In this document: positions 11,464 through 21,698 of the stretch, piece after piece | Position numbering within the stretch: position 1 is the stretch's first letter | Layout of the letters: each line of letters opens with the position of its first letter | DNA from: Camellia lanceoleosa | Taxonomy: Eukaryota > Streptophyta > Magnoliopsida > Ericales > Theaceae | NCBI GenBank assembly: GCA_025200525.1 | Contig: CM045763.1 | Span: 62,507,018-62,571,017, forward strand | Direction of reading: 5' to 3' | DNA: 64,000 nucleotides | Position numbers and translations under genes: made by a program | Notes under the pieces: generated by a model | What the model saw: only the letters and a program-made list of their open reading frames with translations | Databases searched by the model: none | What the model was told of the DNA's origin: nothing

Positions 11464-12690
11464 ATGGATGCAATAATAGTATTCCTTAGAAATGGGAAGC
11501 TGCTAGATGACCGAAAAGAAGCGCATAAGATCAGACTGAAGTCGGCAAGGTTCTGTTTGACATCAGAAGGACATCTCTACAAAAGATCTTTTACTGGACC
11601 CCTTTTGAGGTGTGTGCATCCTGCACAAGTTGAAGACTTTCTGTACGAAATACATGAAGGAGTATGTGGAAGCCACGCTGGGGGCAGGTCACTTGCTCAT
11701 AGGGCCATTACTCAGGGGTACTGGTGGCCCTACATGCAGAAAGATGCTGAAGCCTATGTTAAGAAGTATGAGAAGTGCCAAAGGTTTGCACCTTTGATAT
11801 ATCAACCAGCAGCAGATTTGAACCCGGTGTCCAGCCCTTGGCCATTTGCCCAATAGGGCATAGATCTTGTTGGAAAACTGCCTCAAGCAACTGGACAAAG
11901 GAAGTACCTGCTAGTGGCAATAGATTACTTCACCAAATGGGTAGAAACTGAACCTCTTGCCAAGATTCGGCATTGATGTGAAGAAGTTCATCTGGAAGAA
12001 CATCATCACCAAGTTTGGGATCCCAAGAGCAATAATAGCTGACAATGGAACACAGTTTGACAGTAAGCTAATCAAGAGCTTCTATGCAAAGTTCAAAATC
12101 AAGAATTATTTTTCCATCCAAGTTTTCCTCAAAACAATGGACAAGCAGAAGCATCCAACAAAGTTATCTTGGATGGGATTAAGAAGAGGCTGCAAGCAGC
12201 AAAGGGAAAGTGGGTGAATGAGTTGCCTAGTGTACTCTGGGCATATCGGACTACGCCGAGAAGATCAACAGGGGAATCCCCATTTGCCATGGCTTATGGC
12301 ACGGAGGCAGTAATTCCATTGGAGGTTGGCATCCCAGGGATCAGAACCCAGGGAGTAGAAAATGGGACCAATGAAGCATTCTTAGCCCGAGATCTGGATC
12401 TGCTAGAGGAACGAAGGGAAAAAGCAGCAATTCAACTGAAGGCATACCAGCAGCAGCTTGCCAGAGCTTATAATAAGAAGGTGAACCCGCGAGAGTTCCT
12501 AGTTGGTGACCTCATCCTGAGAAAGGTTGTCGGTAACAAGAAGGATCCCAGAGAAGGCAAGATTGGCCTGAATTAGGAAGGACCCTATAGAATCATCTCG
12601 ATCTTGGGCAACGGGGCATATCGGCTTGAGGATTGTGAAGGTAAAGAGCTACCAAGACCTTGGAATACTTGCAATCTGAAGTTTTTCTAT
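11464..12690 (+). pseudogene. Integrase domain
   Basis: N-terminal zinc-binding part: HEGVCGSHAGGRSLAHR and KKYEKCQRF (about 11655-11785). The first cysteine of the CxxC pair is Tyr here. Core: GIDLVGKLP (about 11857), AIIADNGTQFDS (about 12030) and QAEASNK (about 12140, in another frame) carry the D, D and E positions. C-terminal part: LPSVLWAYRTTPRRSTGESP and AYGTEAVIP (12220-12330), then LNWEGPYRI-like sequence with TAG at 12574-12576 in place of Trp. Stops at 11461-11463 and 11854-11856 and frame changes near 11960 and 12150 kill it. No chromodomain is seen. In active relatives it inserts cDNA into the nuclear genome. Confidence 0.9.
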
Positions 12691-12800
12691 CACTAGACCT
12701 TATTGTTTTTCAAGCTTTGTCTTGTTATTAGCTGAAGTATTAATAAAAGTTTTTAGATTGATTTTTAAACTTGTGTATGGTGACTAAATAGGTACTTGAC

Positions 12801-12986
12801 GATGTTTCTGATTGAAACATGACGAATAACTTATACTTATTATATGGCAGAGTAGAAACTTTACTTGCATATAATAGAGTTGAACTAAGTTGGCGATATT
12901 TCTAAGCGAAACATAGCGAATAACTTAGACTTATTATATGGCAGAGTAGAAACTTTACTTGCATATAATAGAGTTGAACTAAGTTG
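12801..12986 (+). repeat. Two-copy tandem repeat (~93 bp) after pol
   Basis: Two near-identical units, each with gaataactta, a ttattatatggcagagtag core and gagttgaactaagttgg, begin near 12801 and 12894. They lie in the spacer between integrase and the reverse-oriented gene. Confidence 0.85.
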
Positions 12987-13216
12987 GGTTAACCTGGACT
13001 TGTCATATCAACAAAATCAGACACAGATTGGAACCAAGTGCATGCCAGTCAGATTAACAAAGAGACTGAGGTTTGTAACCTCGGCCAGTCTTTGTTTGAA
13101 TCTGACCTCGGCAACAAGATCAAAAGCCACATGCTTAATGAGAACCCAAGTGGAACTTAAGTTCACATTAGGGGGCAGAGGGCTAGAGAACAATGCTTGG
13201 GAGTTGGAATTTACAA

Positions 13217-13434
13217 GGAAGATGGTTTAACACTTGTTGAAATTTTGAGAAAAATTTACAAGTTAAAGTTAAGCCGAGGTTATGTTAAAGGAAGATGGTT
13301 TAACACTTGTTGAAATTTTGAGAAAAATTTACAAGTTGAAGTTAAGCCGAGGTTATGTTAAAGGAAGATGATTTAACGCTTGTTGAAATTTTGAGAAAAA
13401 TTTACAAGTTGAAGTTTACCCAAGATTATGTTGC
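13217..13434 (+). repeat. Three-copy tandem repeat (73 bp)
   Basis: Units starting with ggaagatggtttaacact-like sequence at 13217, 13290 and 13363, each continuing through gaaattttgagaaaaattta and an aagccgaggttatgtt-like end. The period is 73 bp and the third unit is more diverged. Such repeats are typical of the spacer in long Tat elements. Confidence 0.88.
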
Positions 13435-14189
13435 ACTAATAGAAGACAGAGGTCTTGAGCGAAGTGGCTAGTTGTAAATGACACTTGTGAAAATAGTATG
13501 AATATTTTTAAGTGTTAGGTCAGAGCTAAAATAAACTGTTAGTGGAAATAGCCGAAGTATTCCATACCGAGAAGATTACACAGTTAAGGTGTATGTTGAA
13601 AACATGGAAATTATTCTAAATATAGAATCATACAAGACAGTAAAAGGAAGACAAACATAAATCACATTGAGGGAAGAAAGTTATACTTGCATTCAGATTA
13701 GGAAGTTCAAATACAAAAAGGCACTACGGCCTGATATTGGAGATTACTTGTTCAGAATAGATGAAGGAACATCGGCCAAATAAAAGCTTACATTGTTTCA
13801 AAAAGAAAGGAAAAAGTACAAGGTACAGAAAAAAGAGAAAGACATCAAACTAAGACTCTTCGGCGTCTCTAGCTGGTTGGGTCTGGAGTTCAAAAGACAG
13901 TTGAGAAGACATCTTTGCGGCCCTCTTAGCCGCAAGCTCGGCATCAATTTCTTGAAGAGTTTGGTCGAAGCTCTTGTCGGCAATAGGTGCGTCCGATGTT
14001 ACCTTCTCAGGAGTAGCGTCTTTGGAGACCTCACCCTCCTTATCCTGAGACAAGTCCACGACTTGCTCATTCAGAGTAGGGGACTAGGCCCCAACAGCTT
14101 CCCTCTTTTTCCTCACCAAAGCTTCATCCCCAAACTCAGAATCGTCTTCAGATTGGCTTAGAGTAGTGGGGAATGGCAAAGGGAGGTCG

Positions 14190-14621
14190 TCAGCATTCTT
14201 TAGGGGGGTCCTCGGGGACATCAAGCTTTTTGAGGGCAGCCATCCAACCAAGGGTTTCACCCTTGTTACATGTCTGCTTCACTTGCTTTTTGTAGTCCTC
14301 TTTGACGTCGGCTGGCCCCTCAGCATACACCTTCTCATCAGCGGCCTTGATCTCAGCCTCTTTTGCGGCCAGGGCATGTTGAAGCTCCTTTTGGGCCTCA
14401 ACCATCTTGGCCTCAGCCTCTTTCTTTTCGGTCGTAAGGACCTTGGCAATGGCCTCTGCAGCGTCGACCTTTTCCTCGGCCTCATCCTGAGCCTTCTTGG
14501 CCGCGTCGGCCCGATCTGACAAGGTTTTCATTTTTGCCTCGGCCTTTTTGATGGTCTTCTGTAAACCAGCAGCCTCCCTGATCTTGTCAACCAACTCCTT
14601 TCTCATTTCAAAAGCTTGCAT
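14190..14621 (-). pseudogene. Coiled-coil C-terminal exon of the antisense gene
   Basis: 143 codons on the minus strand, about 100 of them a heptad-like run of Ala, Lys and Glu, closing with a short globular GWMAALKKLDVPEDPP. The exon probably starts at 14649, after a ttctttcag acceptor, but carries a TAG three codons in, where CAG would fit. Base use (GC-rich, GCC/GAG codons) differs from the AT-rich surroundings. The coiled coil suggests oligomerisation; no catalytic motif is seen. Confidence 0.6.
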
Positions 14622-14639
14622 TGAGAAGGAGTGGGCGTG

Positions 14640-15581
14640 CTAGATCGCCTGAAAGAAAATGGACAAAACAAAAGTTAGTAAAAATTCTCTAAGTATGGAA
14701 AAATAGAGAAAGAAAAATACCAAGTGTAAGGGACTTACTTGTACGAAACGCTGAAGCATCAAAGCAAAGTTTTCGTACTCGCTCATCTTGGCGTTACGAT
14801 TGAGATCATTTGGAATGAGCAAAGCCGTAGAGAGTACAACGCCGACCTCAAGATCAGTTGCGCTATCACCAACTCTGACCGGCTTGTCCTCTATGGTAAT
14901 AGGGGGAGCCCAGGGGGCATCTGATTTCATAGAGCCCGAGGTTATTACAGGCTCAGACCTCGGCCTCCTTGTCCGAGTTGATTGGGATGGTTCGGCCTTG
15001 GCAGGCCTCTTCTCGGCGGCGGAGAGGGTCTTCTCGCTCTCAGCCAATTTTGAAATGGGCAAGGTGTCCTTAGTGTCAATCTGAGTCACCGTTGCCTTAG
15101 GCTGAGCCTTCTTCAGTCTTTCGGGCTTTGGCTTTGGTTGAGGCTGGGATTGTGCTGGTTCAGTGTTGAAGGTGTTGGGGATATCGGCTAGAAGATCTTT
15201 TGCGACTGCTTTCTTGCGACCCATCTCAACAGTGCTTACAGTTCGGCGTCGGCGTTTGCGTTGAGATGGAGGGATCAGGTATGGAGCCGAGGTTGATGGT
15301 TGCTCAGCTGGATCGGAAGTTGATCCCTGATCTGGCCGAGATAATGAAGTTGCTAGAGTTGTGGCAGAAGGAGGAGACTTGTTCTTCTTCTTAGGGATGT
15401 CGGGCAGAATTGACTTGTAAATTGGGATGTAGTGGAGTAACAAAGGAGCTCTCCACCTCTGAATTGGCAGATCCAACAGCTTCTTTAAGCCCTTGTTAGG
15501 GAAGAACGACTTATGAAAGTCTTTTGCTGGCTGCAAAAGAACTGCAAGAAAAACAGACGTTAGAACGTATAGAAAGAACAA
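14640..15581 (-). pseudogene. Basic, proline-rich middle exon of the antisense gene
   Basis: An uninterrupted frame of 313 codons, the first of which may be intron-derived; the exon likely begins after ttcttgcag near 15550. Contents: FHKSFFPNKGLKKLLDLP, then a low-complexity Ser/Pro/Lys region with a candidate nuclear localisation run (RKRRRRT), and MLQRFVQ ending at a GTAAGT donor at 14738. No enzyme motif. Its openness over 800 bases in an otherwise broken element is notable, but low complexity alone may explain it. Confidence 0.6.
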
Positions 15582-16689
15582 AGTATTGAAGACTTTGAAA
15601 ACAAAGTAAGTATAAACACTTGGCTCTTACCATTACCCTCTATGAAAACTGTTCGGCTAAGAGGGTAGAGATGAAGGTCTTCATCCGGAGCGAACTCCCA
15701 GTTGCCCGAGACAATGAAATAATCGTCCCCGGTTCCCTTGTTGGAGTCTGGGAGGTCGACAACAAGTTTGTACTCTGTGGACCTCAGTTTAAAGTAGTAA
15801 ATGTAACCTTTTTCTAACCTAAGGCCACACATGGTGTAGCAGTATTAGATGTCGGCTAAAGTAACCCTAGCATTCTCTTTTTTGGCTAAGGCTATTATGC
15901 CGTTAATAACTCAGTAAGAGTTGATGGCGAGCTGCATTGAGTTCAATTTGTAGTAATGGAGGATTTCTCGGAAAAGGATGTCAAGTGGGAGCCTAAGTCC
16001 ACACTCTATGAAAGCTACGACTAGGAAAGGCATGGAGTCAACTGTGGGCATAATGGAGTTATCTTCTCCAACCAACCTCAGATGGACATCAGCCGGGATG
16101 GAAAACTCCTGCCTGAAATATCCTAGCTTGGTTGGGGTGTCTACTCTATACCTCCACATACCCATGACGTCGTCTTGGGGGAAAGTGTTGGATTTCAAAA
16201 GGAAGTGTTCTGTGAAGGTTTTGAACACCTCGGCAAAACCTAAACGAATGCTGGGGTAAAGATTTTTTAGGATCTAAAATAAGGTTTGTTTAAGTTTTTC
16301 CTAAAGTTTGTGAGTTCTACGACAAATCGCAAACCTAAGTCTATGTAAACAAAGGATTGAAGGCACAAATCTAGAAAGGACACAGAAAAAAAAGAAGAAA
16401 CAAAAACAAAGATTCAGAATCAAGAATGATGATGCTCTATCAAGAATATTGTGACAAAGTGTGTGCAAGGGTGCAAGGCCAAGAATAGTGGCAAATTAAG
16501 CAAAGTGTGTGGATACATGTGTGTACCCAGAAACAGGTGAAACAGAGTATGATTTAAGCATACAAAGGGGGAAATTTGAAGCACAGACAAGAATTGGGGC
16601 ATATGAATATGTTCAAACATGACTAATAAGCAAAGGAAATAAAATGTGAAACAAGAAATTGAAACGAATGAAGGAACAATGACTTACTA

Positions 16690-16925
16690 AAGAAAATAAG
16701 GCCGGCGTAGAATATGCCAGTGTAGGACGGTGGCAGAGAGCAAAGAATTACAGCAAAAGCCTCGCCGGAAAGGGAGAATAAAGGTGGTTGCAGAAAGCTT
16801 CACGAGAGCAACTATGGCGTATTTGGGAGAGTAGATGGAGAGGGTTTGCACAAAGATGATGGTGAAAAAAGTGAAAAGACGGAGAGAGGGTTGATTTTGA
16901 TCAAACGTGGAGAATGACGGCAAAA
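16690..16925 (-). promoter_or_regulatory. Possible 5' leader exon of the antisense gene
   Basis: On the minus strand this is pyrimidine-rich (caaccctctctccgtcttt) as in many plant 5' leaders, with a taagtcatt splice-donor-like end near 16683. A ttag acceptor-like site is found at about 16277, just before the first recognisable coding segment. A TATA-like gattataattttt lies at about 16926-16938. This suggests an own minus-strand promoter between the 3' LTR and the gene. Confidence 0.35.
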
Positions 16926-17321
16926 ATTATAATCAATGTGCCTAGGGCGACGTGCCTGTCAGACGGCGTATGCACGAGTGATGCGACTTGATGGCATGTG
17001 TCAGGTACGACTCAGTAGGGGAAAGACGCGTGGCAGAAACGGTTAAAATATTGTGCGTGATAGCTCACACGCGTGATAAAACTCTTGGAGTTCTTGATTT
17101 AGTAAAGCAAAGACCTCGGTTAGGAGGGTGATCCTGGCTAAATAATTTAAACCGACTTGATTATTTGCTCTAAAGGCATTTTGGGTAAAACGGATTACAG
17201 ATCTTGGTCATATTGAGCTGATGAGTCTTGACTTCGGCAAAAAATAATGGAGTTAGCTTAGCCGACGTGCTATGAGATCAAAAGATATAAGTTTCATCAC
17301 CTCAGTATGCAGAGGTAATAG

Positions 17322-17336
17322 AACCTAAGGGGCAGT
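17322..17336 (+). other. Polypurine tract of the Tat element
   Basis: acctaaggggcagt lies directly before the 3' LTR, where plus-strand DNA synthesis is primed. Confidence 0.7.
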
Positions 17337-17874
17337 TGTGGGAACATAATTTTTGAATGGCAACACGTGGCCGAGGTGGCACCGAAATGTCAGCCTAGGT
17401 GCCACGTGTCTTGATCATGACGCCAAGGTGATCTCGGTTAGGCCGAAGTTATCTTCGCAGATACCGGAGTCTGGGAAAAGCGGGTAAAGGACAAAAGTTC
17501 TAAAACGAGAGAAGGCTTCAGTTTGGATAAAGCTAAGACTCTTAGAGAATTTATCCCAATCCTACTAGGAGTCCAAGATTAGCAGTAATCCAAAGTCCAT
17601 TGAAGCTAGACTTCTATTGGGATTAGGTTTGTGATGATTATAAAAGAAAGGCTCCCCAATGGATCTAAGGTACGCTTTTATATTCTGAATAGTGAGTTAA
17701 GCACTTTTGCTATCTTTGAGAGATAACTGACTTGATCGTCGGAGTGCCCCCGAGTGGATAAACCACTGCCGGAATCTCATCTTTCTGTTACAGGTCATTC
17801 AGGCGTCATCTATTCTGCCAGTATTCTCCAGTTGAATACTAATTTAACAGTGTGGTCAGAAATCTACTCATACA
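17337..17874 (+). repeat. 3' LTR of the Tat element
   Basis: 538 bp, TGTGGGAACA to CTCATACA. It aligns end to end with 6457-6995 with about 50 differences, mostly transitions, and one single-base gap (ttttt versus tttt). Confidence 0.92.
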
Positions 17875-17879
17875 ATATG

Positions 17880-18466
17880 CACCCCTAATTTTCTTATTTT
17901 CTTCTTTAATTATGATCAATTTTCTTTTTAGTTATGACATTGTTTCAGTTATGACTTATGAATTATTTAATTATACATTATGTTACGTTTGGTTATGACA
18001 TTTTTTACTTGGTTATAATATTTTTTTAATTATGACTCAGAAAATTGAAATTATATTATTTTTCTTTTTAGATATAAGGTACATATAGTACACATACTTT
18101 GAAGGATGTGTGCCATAGTGCTTCTCTCTATTTTTAACTAATAAATTGCATGTGAATTTATAAATTTACAACTCAATTAGAGAGAAATGACTTCAATAAA
18201 ATTGTGTGAAAAAAATAACCTGATTAAGGGACGAATTCAGTGATTTAGATGAATATTTGCCAACTCAAATGCATGCAAAATTAAAGTTAGATGTCGTTTG
18301 ACAACAAATTTTTTAGTTAACTTTTTAATTTTTTAAAATTATTTTAGTTTGAAATTAAAAATTTATTTAATTTGTTTTTTAAAATTTTTAAAATAATTAT
18401 AATTTAAATATAATATTTTATTTTATTAATTTATTTAACCCATCTTATCCCTTCTATCTATCTATA
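17880..18466. other. AT-rich spacer, no gene
   Basis: Very AT-rich sequence with repeated ttatgac words at 17920-18030. Nothing coding or clearly structured. The right edge is the putative Helitron start. Confidence 0.5.
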
Positions 18467-18699
18467 TCTATACTATATATTAAGTAAAATGGGGTTTTTA
18501 ACCCCAAATCTTGTGGGAGTTCCAATCTCCTAATCTAAATTTTCTAATTTTTTGATTTTAAAAAAAAAAAATCTTAGCATTTGTTAACTTCTCCCAACTC
18601 CCAAGTTTTTTACCCTCATAATAACACTTTAATAAATTAAGAATAAGCATAAAAAAAATTCTTTGAAATCCAACACATAAATTCCTTAAAAAATCCCAA

Positions 18700-19090
18700 C
18701 ACATATGATTATTATCCCTCATAATAACACTTTAATACATTAAAAACAAGCATAAAAAAATTTTCTTGAAAAGTCTAACACATATGATTATTATCAAAAT
18801 ATTAAACTTTAATATAATATAATAAAAAAAAGACATTTAATTCCTTGAAAAGTCCAACACATATGATTATTATCAAAATATTAAACTTTAATATAATATA
18901 AAAAAGGGGAAAAAAAAGAAGATATTTAAAAAAAAAAAAAAAAAAAGCATTCCAACACATATGATTATTATCTCTCATAATAACACTTTAATGCATTAAA
19001 AACAAGCATAAAAAAAATTCTAGAAAAGTCTAACACATATGATTATTATCAAAATATTAAACTTTAATATAATATAAAAAAGGAAAAAAA
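18700..19090. repeat. Degenerate tandem repeat inside the Helitron
   Basis: The word aacacatatgattattat recurs near 18702, 18778, 18857, 18954 and 19031, with a common continuation atcaaaatattaaactttaa in most copies. Spacing is about 76-98 bp. Confidence 0.75.
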
Positions 19091-19189
19091 GAAGACATTT
19101 AAAAAAAAAGTATTTAAAAATCACAATTCACATATATAGATAATTGTAAACACAATCCGTACATATATAGATAATTAGTTCAATGTTTT

Positions 19190-19700
19190 TTTTATTTATT
19201 TATTTTTTTTATTATAAGAAAAATGTGATGTGATTGGAGTTTGTTCAATGATTTTTTTTTTAATGTGATTTAATTGTTTTATTTACTGTTTTAATGGTTC
19301 TTCTTTACAATTATTTTTTTTATTATGAAAAAAATATGATTGTAGTTAGATAGCATAAAAATATTTGTGATTTGTATAATTGAAGTTATCTCCTTTTCGT
19401 GATTTGTATTTGGTCTAGCCAAAAAAAAATTATAATTTGATTTTTTAATATGATTGAAGTTCGATAAATATAAACACTTACAAAGAGAAAAATGTAATTG
19501 TAGTTAGTTCAATGATTTTTTTTTTTAAATGTGATTGTAATTAGTTTAATGGTTTTTTTTGTTTTCATTTATTTTTTTTATTATGGGAAAAATGTGATGT
19601 GATTGTAGTTTGTTCAACGATTTTTTTTTTATTAATGTGATTGTAATTAGTTTAATGATTCTTTTTTAATGTGATTGTATTGTAATTAATTTAATAAATT
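19190..19700. repeat. Degenerate repeat, atgtgattgtaattagttcaatg type
   Basis: Words like tgtgattgtaattagtt and ttcaatgatttttttt recur about six times with T-runs between them. No coding capacity. Confidence 0.55.
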
Positions 19701-21298
19701 TTTTTTTTTGGGTGAGTTCAATTAATAGTTAAAGTACCAAAAAAAATATTTAACTACCGTTGAACAGTCACAGTCACAGTGATTGTAATTGTAATTGATT
19801 TTTTTCTCACAAAAAAAATATGAACAGTCACAGTGAGTTTAATGGTTCTTTGATGACTTCAAGCTGACTAAAAGACAAACTTGGGTTTGCGAATTTTTTT
19901 TTATTTTATTAAAAGACAAACTTTTTATAAAATCAAAAAAAATACATTTAAACAAAATATCACATTTTAATCTTATAATTATTTCATTTTTTTCTCTCAT
20001 AACTATCACATCCATCCCCTCTAAAACAAAAAAAAAACTATCACATCCAACCACAAAAAAATCTAACTATCTTTCTAAACACTAAATTTTTTTTATCCAA
20101 TAATATTTTATAACTAAAAAAATTTATATAAAAACTCACTTCCCAAACACTCACTAATTTCGATGTTCAAATCTCTGCAAAGCTCGGTTGATTGGTTCTT
20201 GGAAATACTAAAGTGACATAAAGATAGCTTCCTGTTTATCAAAAGATCATTATTGTTAACACATGTTGATAGACAATTCTTCATGCAATGGAAAATTGAT
20301 AAGTGAGATCGACAATAGTGCACCTCTGTTCAAAATGTTCTACTTCCTTGATTTGGACAAGTGTTCAAGTATGAATCAAATCTCTCTTGCGCATTTTTCC
20401 CCTGGTAAACAAAAGTAACACGTGATTTAAAAAAATTGTGAGTTTTTAAATTTTTTTTTTTTTTGGGTGATAAATGTGAGTTTTTAATCTTTTAATTTTT
20501 GGTTTTCTTTACTTCTCTTTTTTTTTTTTTTTTTTTTTTTCTTCTTCTTCGACATTCTGCTTTATTGGCTCATCTAGCTAGTTTAAGTCATCACTTTAAT
20601 AAAGCAACTTTAAAGATGCCTTAAAGTATGACTTTAAAGTTGACGAGCAAAATCAAAATCGTAAGATGATTTGGACGAGAGAGAGAGAGAGTTCACAACT
20701 AAAATATAATTACAATTAACGATTAACAATTATTGATGATGATTAGATTATATTTTCAAAATAAAAAATTGTAATTGATTTTTTTGTGATGTGATTGTAT
20801 TTTTAACTATCAATTGATTTAATTTGTGATTGGGTTTTAATTCATTGTATTTTTAACTACCAATTGTATATTAAAAAATATCTAAAATAAATATAAATTC
20901 TTATTAAAAAATAACAAGCTGTAATTGCAAAAAAAAAAAAAAAATTACACTATAAAAAATAATTTGTATATTAAAAAAATATCTAAAACAAATATAAATT
21001 TTTATTAAAAAATAACAAGTTACAATTGTGAAAGAAAAAAAAAGAGAAAAAAAATTGCACTGTAATTAGGAAATTACACACCCTTTTCAAGCCCTCCATT
21101 GTAATTTTATTAAAAAATTACACTGTTATCAAAAAGTTGAATATCATTATGATCATATTATTTGTTGTCACTGCATACATTTTGATACTGATATTATAAC
21201 GAGATAATTTTCTTTAGGTAAATAATTGATATATAATAATTCAAACTTAACAAGTGTCTTAACTTTTTATTAGGTACAATATTTCCTTTTAACAAATT
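19701..21298. other. AT-rich Helitron interior, no gene
   Basis: No supported gene. It holds a 23-base T run (20518-20540), a (ga)n stretch near 20680, and repeated tataaaaaataa and attaaaaaataacaag blocks around 20860-21020. Short minus-strand frames at 20114-20323 show nothing recognisable. Confidence 0.45.
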
Positions 21299-21339
21299 TT
21301 TGTTTTTTGTTTTTTGTTTTTCATTTTTTGTTTTTTGTT

Positions 21340-21590
21340 TTTCGATTAGATATAATGTTAACATTGTGGTCAAAGACAGTACTGGTTTAATTAATCTTAC
21401 TGCTCAAGATAAACGGACAGAGTTTATCTTGCGATGTCAACCCTCATATTTGAGGAATATGATCTCAAAGGTAGGAAAGTATAAAATTTATTATAAAGAA
21501 CTTATTCTTACATTTTTAAACAAAATGTTATAATTCCAAATTTTTATAGGATAATGGAGTTAGAATGATTAAAGATTATATTGCGTCATG
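21340..21590 (+). pseudogene. RPA70-like OB-fold fragment
   Basis: The frame YNVNIVVKDSTGLINLTAQD, continuing to FILRCQPSYLRNMISK, resembles the C-terminal OB-fold of replication protein A large subunit (a hydrophobic strand, a DxTG turn, then a strand and helix). It ends at a gtagga donor-like site (21472), and tttttatag at 21541-21550 could be the next acceptor. RPA70-like genes are common cargo of plant Helitrons, where they are thought to bind single-stranded DNA. Only one or two exons remain. Similarity is judged by eye. Confidence 0.4.
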
Positions 21591-21698
21591 CTAAGACTGT
21601 GCTTATGCATTTATCATACCTGTACCAATAATGCTACGTCAACTAGATTGTACATCGTGCGTGAATTTTGTTTTAAATATAGATTGGTCTGAAAAATT

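Larger units (their letters stand above)
13850..16276 (-). pseudogene. Reverse-oriented extra gene of the Tat element (antisense ORF)
   Basis: Read right to left. 16276-15832 holds DDVMGMWRYRVDTPTKLGYF, FSIPADVHLRLVGED and FIECGLRLPLDILFREILHYY, then a stop where the frame suggests Trp. 15832-15633 follows (GLRLEKGYIYYFKLRS; DYFIVSGNWEFAPDED). 15550-14739 is a Lys/Pro/Ser-rich linker (SQRKRRRRTVSTVEM; QPQPKPKPERLKKAQPK). 14650-14190 is an Ala/Lys/Glu-rich coiled coil (RADAAKKAQDEAEEKVDAAE) with a GWMAALKKLDVPEDPP end. Gaps at 15632-15550 and 14738-14650 open with GTAAGA/GTAAGT and close with CAG, so they look like introns. Plant Tat/Retand elements are known to carry such an antisense ORF of unknown function. 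This copy is broken by at least two stops. Confidence 0.75.
6457..17874 (+). mobile_element. Complete Ty3/gypsy Tat-lineage LTR retrotransposon (11.4 kb)
   Basis: The two LTRs (6457-6995 and 17337-17874) start with TGTG and end with ACA/CA, and enclose gag, protease, reverse transcriptase, RNase H, a second archaeal-type RNase H, integrase, a repeat-rich spacer and a reverse-oriented extra gene. Imperfect 5-bp flanks (atacg at 6452-6456, atatg at 17875-17879) look like a target duplication with one substitution. The LTRs differ at about 50 of ~540 positions by eye, roughly 90% identity, so the insertion is old. Gag-pol is broken by several stops and frame changes; the copy is not autonomous now. 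The double RNase H and the antisense gene place it in the Tat (Retand-like) group. Confidence 0.93.

Noticed and set aside
13793..15394. Plus-strand frames opposite the antisense gene
   Set aside because: The minus strand carries the recognisable domains and splice-like borders; the plus-strand frames are complements of the coiled coil and linker.
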